DNA from: Alphaproteobacteria bacterium UBA2903
Lineage (GTDB): Bacteria; Pseudomonadota; Alphaproteobacteria; CAAGCB01; CAG-977
Length of the DNA: 64,000 bases
Direction of reading: 5' to 3'
Assembly (NCBI GenBank): GCA_002349565.1
Contig: DEDN01000030.1
Location: 1 to 64,000 of the forward strand
Below are positions 27,524 to 35,362 of this stretch, in pieces (position 1 is the stretch's first letter; the number at the start of each line of letters is the position of its first letter). Below the pieces are notes generated by a model. The model worked only from the letters and a program-made list of their open reading frames with translations. It ran no database searches and had not been told where the DNA came from. The translations under genes and the position numbers were made by a program.

Positions 27524-28378
27524 TTACTTCACATCTTTGAACATAGCGACAGCGTTTTTCTTTTGCAGCGGATCGGAAACGACGATGCCGCCCATATTGA
27601 ACCCCGCGCTGTTTGTAAAGCGGTGCTGAAGCTCGCGCAAACGGTGTCCGTAGCGTTCCCTCAGATCCAGCGCGGCGGGCTGAACGTGAACGTTATGCAC
27701 AACATCCGCACAATAAACATAGCTGGCAATCGGAAACAAAAAAGCGGAACACAGGATATCGCACAGCTGCAATCCCGCCAGATTGTTGCTGTGTCCGAAA
27801 CACGGCATTTCCACTATGTTTTGATAAAGCGGATGCAGCACGCGGAATTTCTGCGTAAAAACGGAATGGGACACGTTGATGTTTTTCATATAATCGCGGC
27901 TGTCCGCAACGCAAAACCCGAAATCGTTCCGTTCTTTCAGATAATTGTCAAAGTAAGTGTATATGCTTTGAATCGACGACGTGTAAACCGCTTTGCCGTT
28001 GAACGGTTCGCCGGGGACTTTGACCCAGATGCGCCCGACGATGCGGATGTCGTATTTGAAAAACAAATCGACGATCCTGTCCAAAAATCCGATGGCATGC
28101 CGCTGGACACGGTGTCCGCCGCGCATGGCGTTGCGGCGCAAATCCGCCCCTTTGATTTCGGGAATGATGCGGTCCAGATATTTGTCCGTCTGGTAATTCA
28201 AGTGCGGGTAATAGCGGTATTTCAGCCCGATGAAATCATGAGTCAAATCATACAGGCATTCATGGTCGACAAAAATGCCGCCGATCGCCAAAACGGGCTG
28301 ATGATTGCCGTCGGGATTTTCCACAACGGGCAAAGTTCCCAAATCGCCCGATTCGTCAATGTAGCAGATTTTAACCAC
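27524..28378 (-). CDS. DUF3800 domain-containing protein
   Basis: 284 residues. YIDESGDLG at residues 5-13 is the hallmark acidic motif of DUF3800, with CVADSRDY and a later Asp in LQLCDILCSAF completing a putative RNase H-like metal site. Some DUF3800 proteins are encoded near mobile or defence genes, but none is adjacent here. The start is GTG 28378, with GGAGG four bases upstream. Codon use matches its neighbours. It has a good promoter and a hairpin in the leader. Confidence 0.85.
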   Translation of the reverse strand: MVKICYIDESGDLGTLPVVENPDGNHQPVLAIGGIFVDHECLYDLTHDFIGLKYRYYPHLNYQTDKYLDRIIPEIKGADLRRNAMRGGHRVQRHAIGFLDRIVDLFFKYDIRIVGRIWVKVPGEPFNGKAVYTSSIQSIYTYFDNYLKERNDFGFCVADSRDYMKNINVSHSVFTQKFRVLHPLYQNIVEMPCFGHSNNLAGLQLCDILCSAFLFPIASYVYCADVVHNVHVQPAALDLRERYGHRLRELQHRFTNSAGFNMGGIVVSDPLQKKNAVAMFKDVK

Positions 28379-28394
28379 ACTTCCTCCGATACAA

Positions 28395-28421
28395 CTAAGA
28401 CCACCCGAGGGTGGTCTTTAG
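28395..28421 (-). promoter_or_regulatory. Strong hairpin in leader of DUF3800 gene
   Basis: CTAAGACCACC (28395-28405) pairs with GGTGGTCTTTAG (28410-28421) through 11 pairs with one bulge and a 4-base loop. It falls between the promoter at 28465-28493 and the GGAGG site at about 28383. There is no T run on the minus strand after it, so it looks like a post-transcriptional element or an attenuator-like structure, not a terminator. Confidence 0.5.
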
Positions 28422-28464
28422 GATTTGCAAGCCGATAAAGGACTTGCCGAAAAATTACTTTTTC

Positions 28465-28493
28465 AGGATAGGAAAAAAGCCCCTGTCCGTCAA
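28465..28493 (-). promoter_or_regulatory. Promoter of DUF3800 gene
   Basis: Read on the minus strand: TTGACG (28493-28488), 17-base spacer, TATCCT (28470-28465). The leader to the GTG at 28378 would be about 80 bases. Confidence 0.6.
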
Positions 28494-28549
28494 GAAAAAA
28501 ATCAAAAATTAACTTAAAAGCCGTATAAAGAAAACCAAAAGGAATAAAA

Positions 28550-29263
28550 ATGAAAGACACCGGACTGAAATCTTTTTACTCGTCAATGCTTGCGCCCTGC
28601 CCGTATATTGCGGGACGCGAGGAATCGAAACTGGCGGTTGACATATCGGGCGCGTTTGCATCGGATTGGAACAATTTGCTGAGCCGCGCCGGTTTTCGAC
28701 GCTCGCACAGCGTTTGCTACATTCCCGCATGCCCGAATTGCAGCGAATGCATATCCGTGCGCATTCCCGTCGCGGAATTTCAGCCGTCGAAAAAAATGCG
28801 CAAAGTTCTGCGAATCAACGAAAACGCCAAAATCGCTTTTACGCCGAACATTGCCACAACGGAACAATTCGACCTGTTTGCGGCTTATTTGCTCTGCCGC
28901 CATGCCGAAAGCGATATGACGCAAATGTATTACGAAGAATACCGCGCCATGATTGAAGACGCCAATGTCGATTCCGTTTTGATGGAAGTGCGCGAAAACG
29001 CGACCCTGCAAGCCGCGATGCTGGTTGATGTTCTGGATGACGGGTTGTCGGCGGTTTACAGCTTTTTCGACCCGAAGCAGCGCAGGCGCAGCTTAGGGAC
29101 TTTTATGATTTTAAAGCTGATTGAAGAAGCGCGGAAAATCGGACTGCCGTATGTTTATCCGGGGTATTGGATAAAATCCGTGTCCAATATGGCGTACAAA
29201 GCGAAATTCCAGCCGCTGGAATACTTTGTCAACGGAATGTGGACGCGCTCACTCCCCGATTAA
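28550..29263 (+). CDS. bpt: Aspartate/glutamate leucyltransferase
   Basis: Leucyl/arginyl-tRNA--protein transferase of the Bpt type, which adds Leu to N-terminal Asp/Glu and so marks proteins for the N-end rule (ClpS/ClpAP). 237 residues. Characteristic are CPYIAGREE (about 17-25) and GFRRSHSVCYIPACPNCSEC, and the late GYWIKSVSNMAYKAKFQPLE. AAAAGGAA lies just upstream of the ATG. The last 15 bases overlap convergent yjbQ. Confidence 0.95.
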   Translation: MKDTGLKSFYSSMLAPCPYIAGREESKLAVDISGAFASDWNNLLSRAGFRRSHSVCYIPACPNCSECISVRIPVAEFQPSKKMRKVLRINENAKIAFTPNIATTEQFDLFAAYLLCRHAESDMTQMYYEEYRAMIEDANVDSVLMEVRENATLQAAMLVDVLDDGLSAVYSFFDPKQRRRSLGTFMILKLIEEARKIGLPYVYPGYWIKSVSNMAYKAKFQPLEYFVNGMWTRSLPD

Positions 29264-29668
29264 ATGCAGCACGATGTTGCGAATGTGCGCTTCGGCGCGG
29301 TGTTCGCAAACATACAAAGCCTGCCACCGTCCAAACGCAGGCAATCCTTTGACAACGGGAATGCCGACGGAAACATCCGTCAAAGACGTGCGGATATGGG
29401 CGGGCATATCGTCTTTGCCCTCGTAAGTATGGCGGTACAGGCGGTTGTCCTGCGGAACGGCGCGGTCGAAAAAGTCTTTCAAGTCCAGCATCACATCGGG
29501 ATCAGCGTTTTCCTGAATGGTCAAGCTGGCGGACGTGTGCGTCATAAACACGGTCAGCAATCCCGTTTGAATCCCGCTTTGCCGCACAAAATCGCATACG
29601 GCGTTCGTAATGTTGACAAAGCTTTCGGGCTTGGTTTGCACGGAAAAAACGGTTTGCTTTTGAATCAT
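29249..29668 (-). CDS. Secondary thiamine-phosphate synthase family protein YjbQ (UPF0047)
   Basis: 139 residues of the YjbQ/UPF0047 family. The signature TVFMTHTSASLTIQENADPDV (about 38-58, read as fragments) and the metal-binding His near LYRHTYEGKDDMPAHIR are present, with GTWQ-like GRWQALYVCEHRAEAH near the end. Promiscuous thiamine-phosphate synthase activity is reported for some homologues; the physiological role is unclear. The start overlaps the upstream gene stop (ATGA). Confidence 0.9.
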   Translation of the reverse strand: MIQKQTVFSVQTKPESFVNITNAVCDFVRQSGIQTGLLTVFMTHTSASLTIQENADPDVMLDLKDFFDRAVPQDNRLYRHTYEGKDDMPAHIRTSLTDVSVGIPVVKGLPAFGRWQALYVCEHRAEAHIRNIVLHLIGE

Positions 29669-30039
29669 TTGTACAAATTCCGTTCGTCGGTCTGTTCCGC
29701 CTGTTCGCGGTCAAGCAGCGGTTTGACGGAAGCCCCGTCCAGCGGCAGGCTTTTGACATGGCGGCATTTTGCCGTATATTCACGCACAACTTTGTAATCG
29801 GCGGCTTCGGCAATCAGGACGGTTTCCGCCTGCGCCAGATAAGGGCGGGCATCGGGATGGATAAAGTCCAGCAAAACGGATTGTTCGGGGGTGCGGTACA
29901 GCAAAGCATGCGCCCCGCCGTCATAAAGCAGCACGGACGATTTCGGCGCGCCGTCCTTGGCATGAATGGAAATCATCACTTCGCCGTTTTTGTTCAAGTG
30001 AAGCTCGTAAAACGATTCTTGCTGCGGTTTTTTAGCCAA
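29665..30039 (-). CDS. Small hypothetical protein upstream of yjbQ
   Basis: 124 residues if started at TTG 30039, which has GAGGTGG four bases upstream; the longer frame is not supported by a ribosome-binding site. It is soluble, with no membrane segment, Lys/Glu-rich at the C-terminus (REQAEQTDERNLYK). No family recognised. Its tail is fused to the yjbQ start by ATGA, so the two are probably co-translated. Confidence 0.65.
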   Translation of the reverse strand: MAKKPQQESFYELHLNKNGEVMISIHAKDGAPKSSVLLYDGGAHALLYRTPEQSVLLDFIHPDARPYLAQAETVLIAEAADYKVVREYTAKCRHVKSLPLDGASVKPLLDREQAEQTDERNLYK

Positions 30040-30102
30040 AACGCCACCTCGTTGTTTTTTTGGAATTATAGACGCAATTCCCCTTTTTTTCAATCGCTTT
30101 TA

Positions 30103-30111
30103 TGATATACT
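30103..30111 (+). promoter_or_regulatory. Extended -10 promoter of ppa
   Basis: TGATATACT gives an extended -10 (TG at 30103, TATACT 30106-30111), 36 bases upstream of the ppa ATG. The -35 region is weak, as expected of extended -10 promoters. AGGAG precedes the ATG. Confidence 0.55.
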
Positions 30112-30146
30112 GACTGCAACTTAACTTTTAAAAACAGGAGTTTATT

Positions 30147-30704
30147 ATGCATCCTTGGCATGACGTTGAGCTGATCGGAACCAAAGTTCCGCAATTCGTT
30201 CCCGCGGTTATCGAGGTTCCCAAAGGTTCAAAATACAAATACGAACTGGACAAGCCCAGCGGTTTAATCCGCGTTGACCGCGTGCTGTATTCCAGCGTTC
30301 ATTATCCCGCAAACTACGGGCTGATTCCCCGTACTTACTGCGAAGATCACGACCCGCTGGACATTCTGGTTTTGGGACAGGAACCTGTTTTCCCGCTGAC
30401 AATCATGTCTGCGCGCCCCATCGGCGTGATGAAGATGATCGATCAGGGCGAAGCGGACGACAAAATCATCGCCGTCCACGCCGACGACCCCGAATACGCG
30501 CACTATTCGTCCATTGACGAACTGCCGCCGCACCGCATGATCGAGGTTCAGCGTTTCTTTGAAGATTACAAAAAACTGGAAAACAAAACCGTGGTGGTTG
30601 AGGGCTTTCTTGACCAAAACGAAGCGTTCAAAGTCATTTTGAAAGCGATTGAAGAATACGAACGCGTCAAAGAAACTTTGGTCGGCTATAAAAAACACGA
30701 CTGA
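30147..30704 (+). CDS. ppa: Inorganic pyrophosphatase
   Basis: Soluble family I pyrophosphatase, 185 residues. PPi hydrolysis in the cytosol drives biosynthetic reactions. Signatures are [47 protein letters not shown] (the DxDPxD metal site) and the late EDYKKLENK. It has its own promoter and a following terminator. Confidence 0.97.
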   Translation: MHPWHDVELIGTKVPQFVPAVIEVPKGSKYKYELDKPSGLIRVDRVLYSSVHYPANYGLIPRTYCEDHDPLDILVLGQEPVFPLTIMSARPIGVMKMIDQGEADDKIIAVHADDPEYAHYSSIDELPPHRMIEVQRFFEDYKKLENKTVVVEGFLDQNEAFKVILKAIEEYERVKETLVGYKKHD

Positions 30705-30714
30705 CAAAAAAACA

Positions 30715-30747
30715 CCCGCGGCGGGTCACGGCTCCGTCGCGGGCTTT
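30715..30747 (+). terminator. ppa terminator hairpin
   Basis: CCCGCGGCGG (30715-30724) pairs with CCGTCGCGGG (30734-30743) with one wobble, followed by CTTT. The T run is short, so termination may be partial. Confidence 0.5.
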
Positions 30748-30798
30748 GACTGTTATCTGTCGAAAATTTCAAGCAATAATGCTAAAGCTTTCAGATGC

Positions 30799-30850
30799 AG
30801 AGGTGTCTCATTGCACCTCTTTTCAGACCGCGGCTTCACTACCCGCGGTC
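30799..30850. other. Two further hairpins in the ppa / autotransporter gap
   Basis: AGAGGTG (30799-30805) pairs with CACCTCT (30814-30820) and is followed by TTT. GACCGCGG (30826-30833) pairs with CCGCGGTC (30843-30850). Together with an ATCT/AGAT pair around 30755-30797 they give a structured 150-base gap with no gene. A small RNA is possible but I see no clear promoter. Confidence 0.35.
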
Positions 30851-30873
30851 AACTTTTTCGGGCAACAAAAAAA

Positions 30874-30893
30874 GGCGGAGAATTTTCCCCGCC
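30874..30893. terminator. Bidirectional terminator, autotransporter 3' end
   Basis: GGCGGAGAA (30874-30882) pairs with TTCCCCGCC (30885-30893) with one mismatch. A run of A precedes it and TTTT follows, so it can act on both strands. It lies eight bases past the autotransporter stop at 30901. Confidence 0.75.
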
Positions 30894-30900
30894 TTTTGCT

Positions 30901-33399
30901 TTAAAAGTTGATTTTCGCATTCATCACAACGGAATGGCTTTCCAGTTTTCCTTGGAACATACCGTCGTACAAAAGGGACAGGCTGGCGGATTTGCCGAAA
31001 TTCATTGAAAAACCCGCCCCCGCTTCAATGCCGAACCGTTTGTCTTGGTCCGTTTCAACGATATAGCTTGTGCCGTTGGGCAGCACCGCGGTCCTGTCGC
31101 TGCCGGTGCGGACAAAATCGTATGTGGCGGCGGCTTTCAGTTCCGGCATAAACAAAACGGGGGTCTTCCCTTTCAGACGATACCGTTTTGACAGCTTGAA
31201 TCCGAGGACAGAGGTTGCGGCGGAACTGTTTTTGTCTTCCAGCTCAACCCCCAAAGCATCGGTGTAAGCCTTTTGATGCGTGTTGATGAAGCGCACGGCG
31301 AATTCGGGGGACAACAGCACGGGAGCGGCATAGCCGAACGCGATTTGCGCGCTGATCGTGTTGGTCTGGTATTCGCTTTCCAATTTCGCGATTTTTGTTG
31401 TGTCGTTGTAGGAGGAACGACCGAAGCCCGCAAAAAAGTTCGTGTAGAACCGTTTGGGCTGATACTGGGCGTACACAAAACCCGTTTGCGTGTCAACATC
31501 GACATCGGATCTGTCCGCGTCAATGGATGTCGAAGCATAGGAATACCCCAATCCGACTTTGAAATCATCGGAAAGATAGGCTTCCATACCCGCCGCAAAC
31601 CCTGCCGAATCGGATGAAAAGCCCTCTGTTCCGCGCTGTTCGGCGTGGTTGTACAGCCCTTGCGCCCAAACCGCGCCGTTTCCTGCTTCGTAATCGCCGC
31701 CGGAACGTCCGTACATCCGTCTGTATCCGGCAAAACGGGGCGCGCTCGGCATATTAAAGCGGGTGGACACGACATTGATAACGTTTTTGGCGTGGTTTTC
31801 GTCAATCAGGATTCCGAATTTCGACAAATCGGGGGCGATTTCGCGCATAACTTGGTATTTCTTTTCGGTATCGCCGTCAAACTTTGTCAGCAAATCGTCG
31901 ATTTTATTCAAAGCGTCTTGCTGTTTGTCCGTCAGCTTGTCCAAATCTTTGTCGTTCAGATCCAGAATTTTCAAAGCGTCCTTGATAACGGGATGAACTT
32001 CCATGTCTTTGACCATCGAGGCAGCTGACAAGCGCAATATGTACAGATCTCCACCGTCCCAGTTCGTCAAAGCTCCGATTTTCGAAGCGTCCGCAGGGTC
32101 GAAATATTTTGCCGAAACCGCATAACGGCTTGTCAAATAGTCGCCGAATTTGAACCCCGATCCTTCGGTGATGTGATACAGCGTCGTTTTGGTGGTGGAT
32201 GCCGTCCCCATTTCCAGCTTGATCGTAACGTTTTCCGCATTGGCGGTGATGATGGGCGTGGTCTTTGCGGCATCGGTCAATATGGCGGAAATCGTCCCGC
32301 CCGTGATGTTGTCCGCTTTCAACGGGGTCGCCCCGATGTCCAGCGTTTTGCTGTCGCCGATGCCGATATCGCGGAATGAAAAGCCGTAGCCGCGGGTCAC
32401 GTCGCTTAACGCGTAATCGGCATTAAAGTTCACATTCGCCGATCCCGACAGCGTGCCGTTCAGACGCGCCGATGAGGTTTGAAAATCAATCGTCGCGCCG
32501 TCGGCGGCGACATCGCCGATCATCGTTCCTTTTAACTCAAGGGTGGAAGCACCGTCCAAATGCAATTTCTCGTCTGCGGACGAAAACGTCAAAACGGCGT
32601 TGTCGGCGACATCCAAAACAGAGCCGACAAACTGAACTTTACCCGAACGGGCGGACAATTCGTTGTTGCCGTTGGCAATGATTTTTGAGTTTTCGACATA
32701 TATGTTGCCCGCCTCGAAAGCCACACTTAAAGGAGTAACCATGTAGGGTTGTACATTATATACAGGGGCTTTTTCATTTGACAAACTGTCGTTGATCAGC
32801 TTTGCATTGTCGTTCAGCACAAATGTCGAATTGACAATCGTTACATCCGCCCCGTAACCATTTTTCAAAGTGTTGTTGAAGTCTTCATAATCAAACGTCA
32901 TCCATTCTCTAAAACCTGCTTCATCATTGCACCTCGATTGGATTTCTTCTTTGGTGGAAGAACTGCCGAAAATCTTTTTTGTAAAATCCGTCAATGATTC
33001 GCCATCTCCGTAAACATCTTCAACAAGGAAGTCTACGGCAGTCTTGATTTCATCGGCTGTCAATTGACCGCGAAAGAGCAAAAGAGGACTGTCTTCACTC
33101 GAACTGCCGACACTCGAAACCGAAGCCGGAGGTCTGTAGGCGGTGGATGCCAAAGAAGCATATCCGATTCCCGCGGCTGAATTTCCATTTAAAGTTATTG
33201 TCGCATCCGTAAAAGCGACATCATATTTGTCGGCAGAATAAATTTGGGAAGGGGTGTACAATGTTTTGCCATCAATTTGGTAAACCAAGATTCCGGTATT
33301 TGTAAAATCACCCAAAAAAGAATTGTTGTTCGCCGTGATTTTTTTCGGAAACAGACAGCGCAGAAATTGATGTATCCGAAACGGAAATCCCCCGTTCAC
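30901..33399 (-). CDS. Autotransporter, passenger remainder and beta-barrel (3' part of a frameshifted gene)
   Basis: The 832-residue frame holds the rest of the passenger, a helical autochaperone-like stretch (residues about 480-545, KDLDKLTDKQQDALNKIDDL), and the C-terminal translocator barrel in the last 265 residues (GAVWAQGLYNHAEQRG, alternating strands, ending in the terminal Phe of NAKINF). Type V secretion: the barrel inserts in the outer membrane and the passenger is displayed. The first residues up to about K20 are read in the wrong frame; the real N-terminus is in the frame at 33308-33952, joined at the T7 tract 33339-33345. It is homologous to the remnant at 12915-13178. Confidence 0.85.
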   Translation of the reverse strand: MNGGFPFRIHQFLRCLFPKKITANNNSFLGDFTNTGILVYQIDGKTLYTPSQIYSADKYDVAFTDATITLNGNSAAGIGYASLASTAYRPPASVSSVGSSSEDSPLLLFRGQLTADEIKTAVDFLVEDVYGDGESLTDFTKKIFGSSSTKEEIQSRCNDEAGFREWMTFDYEDFNNTLKNGYGADVTIVNSTFVLNDNAKLINDSLSNEKAPVYNVQPYMVTPLSVAFEAGNIYVENSKIIANGNNELSARSGKVQFVGSVLDVADNAVLTFSSADEKLHLDGASTLELKGTMIGDVAADGATIDFQTSSARLNGTLSGSANVNFNADYALSDVTRGYGFSFRDIGIGDSKTLDIGATPLKADNITGGTISAILTDAAKTTPIITANAENVTIKLEMGTASTTKTTLYHITEGSGFKFGDYLTSRYAVSAKYFDPADASKIGALTNWDGGDLYILRLSAASMVKDMEVHPVIKDALKILDLNDKDLDKLTDKQQDALNKIDDLLTKFDGDTEKKYQVMREIAPDLSKFGILIDENHAKNVINVVSTRFNMPSAPRFAGYRRMYGRSGGDYEAGNGAVWAQGLYNHAEQRGTEGFSSDSAGFAAGMEAYLSDDFKVGLGYSYASTSIDADRSDVDVDTQTGFVYAQYQPKRFYTNFFAGFGRSSYNDTTKIAKLESEYQTNTISAQIAFGYAAPVLLSPEFAVRFINTHQKAYTDALGVELEDKNSSAATSVLGFKLSKRYRLKGKTPVLFMPELKAAATYDFVRTGSDRTAVLPNGTSYIVETDQDKRFGIEAGAGFSMNFGKSASLSLLYDGMFQGKLESHSVVMNAKINF

Positions 33400-33952
33400 C
33401 CGTAACTTTTAAATCCCAAGTCGAAATTAACGGATATTCAGGAACATTATATCCCAGCCCATTTGATTTGTATATTGTGTTGAAAGACACCTTGTCGGAA
33501 TCGATGGAAATCGTTTCGGCGTCCAAATATACAAAATCATCCAGAGTGCCGCCCGTAAGGGTGATGGTGCCAGCCTTAAATGCCGCCGCCCCGAACGTTC
33601 CCCCCGAAATTGTAATGCTCCCCGAGTTTTGAGCTCTAAAAGAAACGTCCGAGAAATCGCCGTCCTCAATCGACAAAGCGGCGGACGCATCGTACCAGCC
33701 GCCTTTGTGCGTTCCGCCCTTGATTGTGATATCCGGTGCGTCAATGTCTGTATCCGAAAAATCACCGGCTTCAATCAGTAAAGAATCTTCATCGGAAAGA
33801 TATTCATTTTTATGTGGTCCCTCCGAAATTGTTGTTGCCGCTTCGACGATATAAGGAAAAAACGTTAAATTCGCCAAAAAACATTTGATTAAAACGGAAC
33901 GGTAACGGGCAGACAATATACCCGATGCGGATTTCGATAATTTCATAAGCAT
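33308..33952 (-). CDS. Autotransporter, signal peptide and passenger start (5' part of the same gene)
   Basis: 214 residues: a long N-terminal signal region (KLSKSASGILSARYRSVL, then hydrophobic IKCFLANLTFFPYIVEA) followed by beta-helix-like repeats with TISGGTF, TLTGGTL and TIKGGTH, typical of adhesin passengers. It runs out of frame after SVSEKN at the A7 tract (minus strand); removing one A gives SVSEKITANNN and continues into the 30901-33399 frame, so the two are one gene of about 1,015 residues. GGGG lies five bases before the ATG. Confidence 0.82.
   Translation of the reverse strand: MLMKLSKSASGILSARYRSVLIKCFLANLTFFPYIVEAATTISEGPHKNEYLSDEDSLLIEAGDFSDTDIDAPDITIKGGTHKGGWYDASAALSIEDGDFSDVSFRAQNSGSITISGGTFGAAAFKAGTITLTGGTLDDFVYLDAETISIDSDKVSFNTIYKSNGLGYNVPEYPLISTWDLKVTGERGISVSDTSISALSVSEKNHGEQQFFFG
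33339..33345 (-). other. A7 homopolymer carrying the frameshift
   Basis: Seven T on the plus strand (seven A in the mRNA). With six A the two autotransporter frames join; with seven the 5' part stops at 33308. This can be a phase-variation tract, a true lesion or a sequencing/assembly error. Confidence 0.7.
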
Positions 33953-34048
33953 CTCTACCCCTTGTGCAAGATATCATTAGAAAAAATTCAGTACTGTTTT
34001 GATATGAAGTTTGGGCTACTCTCCCTAAAACATACAATTCCTATTTTC

Positions 34049-34077
34049 AGGATACATCTCGATAATTGTATTGGCAA
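34049..34077 (-). promoter_or_regulatory. Autotransporter promoter
   Basis: On the minus strand: TTGCCA (34077-34072), 17-base spacer, TATCCT (34054-34049), about 95 bases upstream of the ATG at 33952. A perfect inverted repeat, ATACAATT (34032-34039) and AATTGTAT (34064-34071), flanks the -10 element. Confidence 0.55.
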
Positions 34078-34120
34078 GGATTTTTTTATTTTTGATTATG
34101 TGCGTCAATTTTCAGAATAC

Positions 34121-34150
34121 AAAAAAGAGCCGCAAATCTGCGACTCTTTT
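34121..34150. terminator. rpsI terminator
   Basis: On the minus strand AAAAGAGTCGCA pairs with TGCGGCTCTTTT (34123-34134 with 34139-34150, one mismatch) and is followed by a T run. It lies 21 bases past the rpsI stop. Confidence 0.75.
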
Positions 34151-34171
34151 CCGTTGAGTAATCCGAAACGA

Positions 34172-34651
34172 TTAACGTTTGGAGAACTGATAGCTGCGGC
34201 GCGCTTTGGCTTTGCCGTATTTTTTGCGTTCGACGACGCGCGGATCGCGTGTCAGGAAGCCTGCGCGTTTCAGCGCGGTGTGCAATTCCGGTTCATAGTT
34301 ATCCAAGCAACGGCTGATACCGTGGCGGATAGCCCCCGCCTGACCCGACAAACCGCCGCCGGAAACGGTAACAACGGCGTCAAACTGACCTTCGCGGTTT
34401 GTAACCGCAAACGGCTGGTTGATCAGCATGCGCAGAACGGGACGGGTAAAGTAAACGTCCAATTCCTTGCCGTTGATGGTGATTTTGCCCGAACCGGCTT
34501 TCAGCCAAACGCGGGCGGAAGCGTCTTTGCGGCGACCCGTGGCATAAGCACGACCGAATTTGTCGCGCTGCGGTTCACGAACGGCGACCGGTTCGGCGGC
34601 AATGGCTTCGGCGGTCTGTTTCAAGTCTTCAAAAGATTTGATTTCAGCCAT
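34172..34651 (-). CDS. rpsI: 30S ribosomal protein S9
   Basis: 159 residues: a non-conserved N-terminal extension of about 30 residues, then the S9 core ([63 protein letters not shown]). The C-terminal SKR tail reaches the P-site tRNA. Three bases downstream of rplM. Confidence 0.98.
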   Translation of the reverse strand: MAEIKSFEDLKQTAEAIAAEPVAVREPQRDKFGRAYATGRRKDASARVWLKAGSGKITINGKELDVYFTRPVLRMLINQPFAVTNREGQFDAVVTVSGGGLSGQAGAIRHGISRCLDNYEPELHTALKRAGFLTRDPRVVERKKYGKAKARRSYQFSKR

Positions 34652-34654
34652 GGA

Positions 34655-35116
34655 TTAGCTCCTTTTGTTTTTCGGGTTCAGCGCGGCGATGTCCAGAAAT
34701 TCGGGATTCTGGGCTGCATGCGGGTGTTCTTTGCCGGCATAGACGCGCAGATTCGTCATCTGTTTGCGTCCCAGCGGATTGCGCGTGATCATGCGTTCAA
34801 CCGCTTTGATGATAACGCGTTCCGGATGTTCGCCCGCAATGACTTTGCCGGCGGTCACGCCTTTGATGCCGCCGGGATGACCCGTGTGGCGATAGTACAC
34901 TTTGTCTTCCAGTTTTTTACCGGTCAAAGCGACTTTTTCCGCATTGATGATGACAACGCAGTCGCCGCAATCCATGTGCGGAGTGAAAGAGGTTTTATGT
35001 TTGCCGCGCAGAATTTTCGCGACAATGCTCGCCAAACGACCCAAAACCAAGTCTTCGGCATCGATCAGATACCACTTCTTTTGGATATCGGCAGGCTTAA
35101 CGGATAAGGTCTGCAT
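34655..35116 (-). CDS. rplM: 50S ribosomal protein L13
   Basis: 153 residues from ATG 35116. Start chosen because [20 protein letters not shown] is the usual L13 N-terminus and the upstream frame runs through the promoter. Signatures include [17 protein letters not shown] and [11 protein letters not shown], and a late [14 protein letters not shown]. Confidence 0.98.
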   Translation of the reverse strand: MQTLSVKPADIQKKWYLIDAEDLVLGRLASIVAKILRGKHKTSFTPHMDCGDCVVIINAEKVALTGKKLEDKVYYRHTGHPGGIKGVTAGKVIAGEHPERVIIKAVERMITRNPLGRKQMTNLRVYAGKEHPHAAQNPEFLDIAALNPKNKRS

Positions 35117-35153
35117 AGAGTTATTCCCTACATTGAAGTTAAAAACTGCAAGG

Positions 35154-35182
35154 AAGATACCCAATACCCCGCCTTGTGTCAA
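35154..35182 (-). promoter_or_regulatory. rplM-rpsI promoter
   Basis: On the minus strand: consensus TTGACA (35182-35177), 17-base spacer, TATCTT (35159-35154), about 38 bases upstream of the rplM ATG. This is the best promoter match in the window, as expected for ribosomal protein genes. Confidence 0.75.
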
Positions 35183-35362
35183 CAAAAATCACAACACAAA
35201 AACGATTTATTTTCAATGAGTTATAAAATAGGTATTATTTTACCAACTTTACAGGCGTTAAAAACGGTCGGTTTCGGACGAAAAACGCGCATTTTTCTTT
35301 TTACATTGATTTTTTAATCCGAATCCGCCATAGTTCGGTACATTGCGATGGTGGAAACGATT

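Noticed and set aside
27524..28378. DUF3800 gene as part of a defence island
   Set aside because: Neighbours are ordinary metabolic genes with the same codon use; no toxin, nuclease, integrase or retron element is near.
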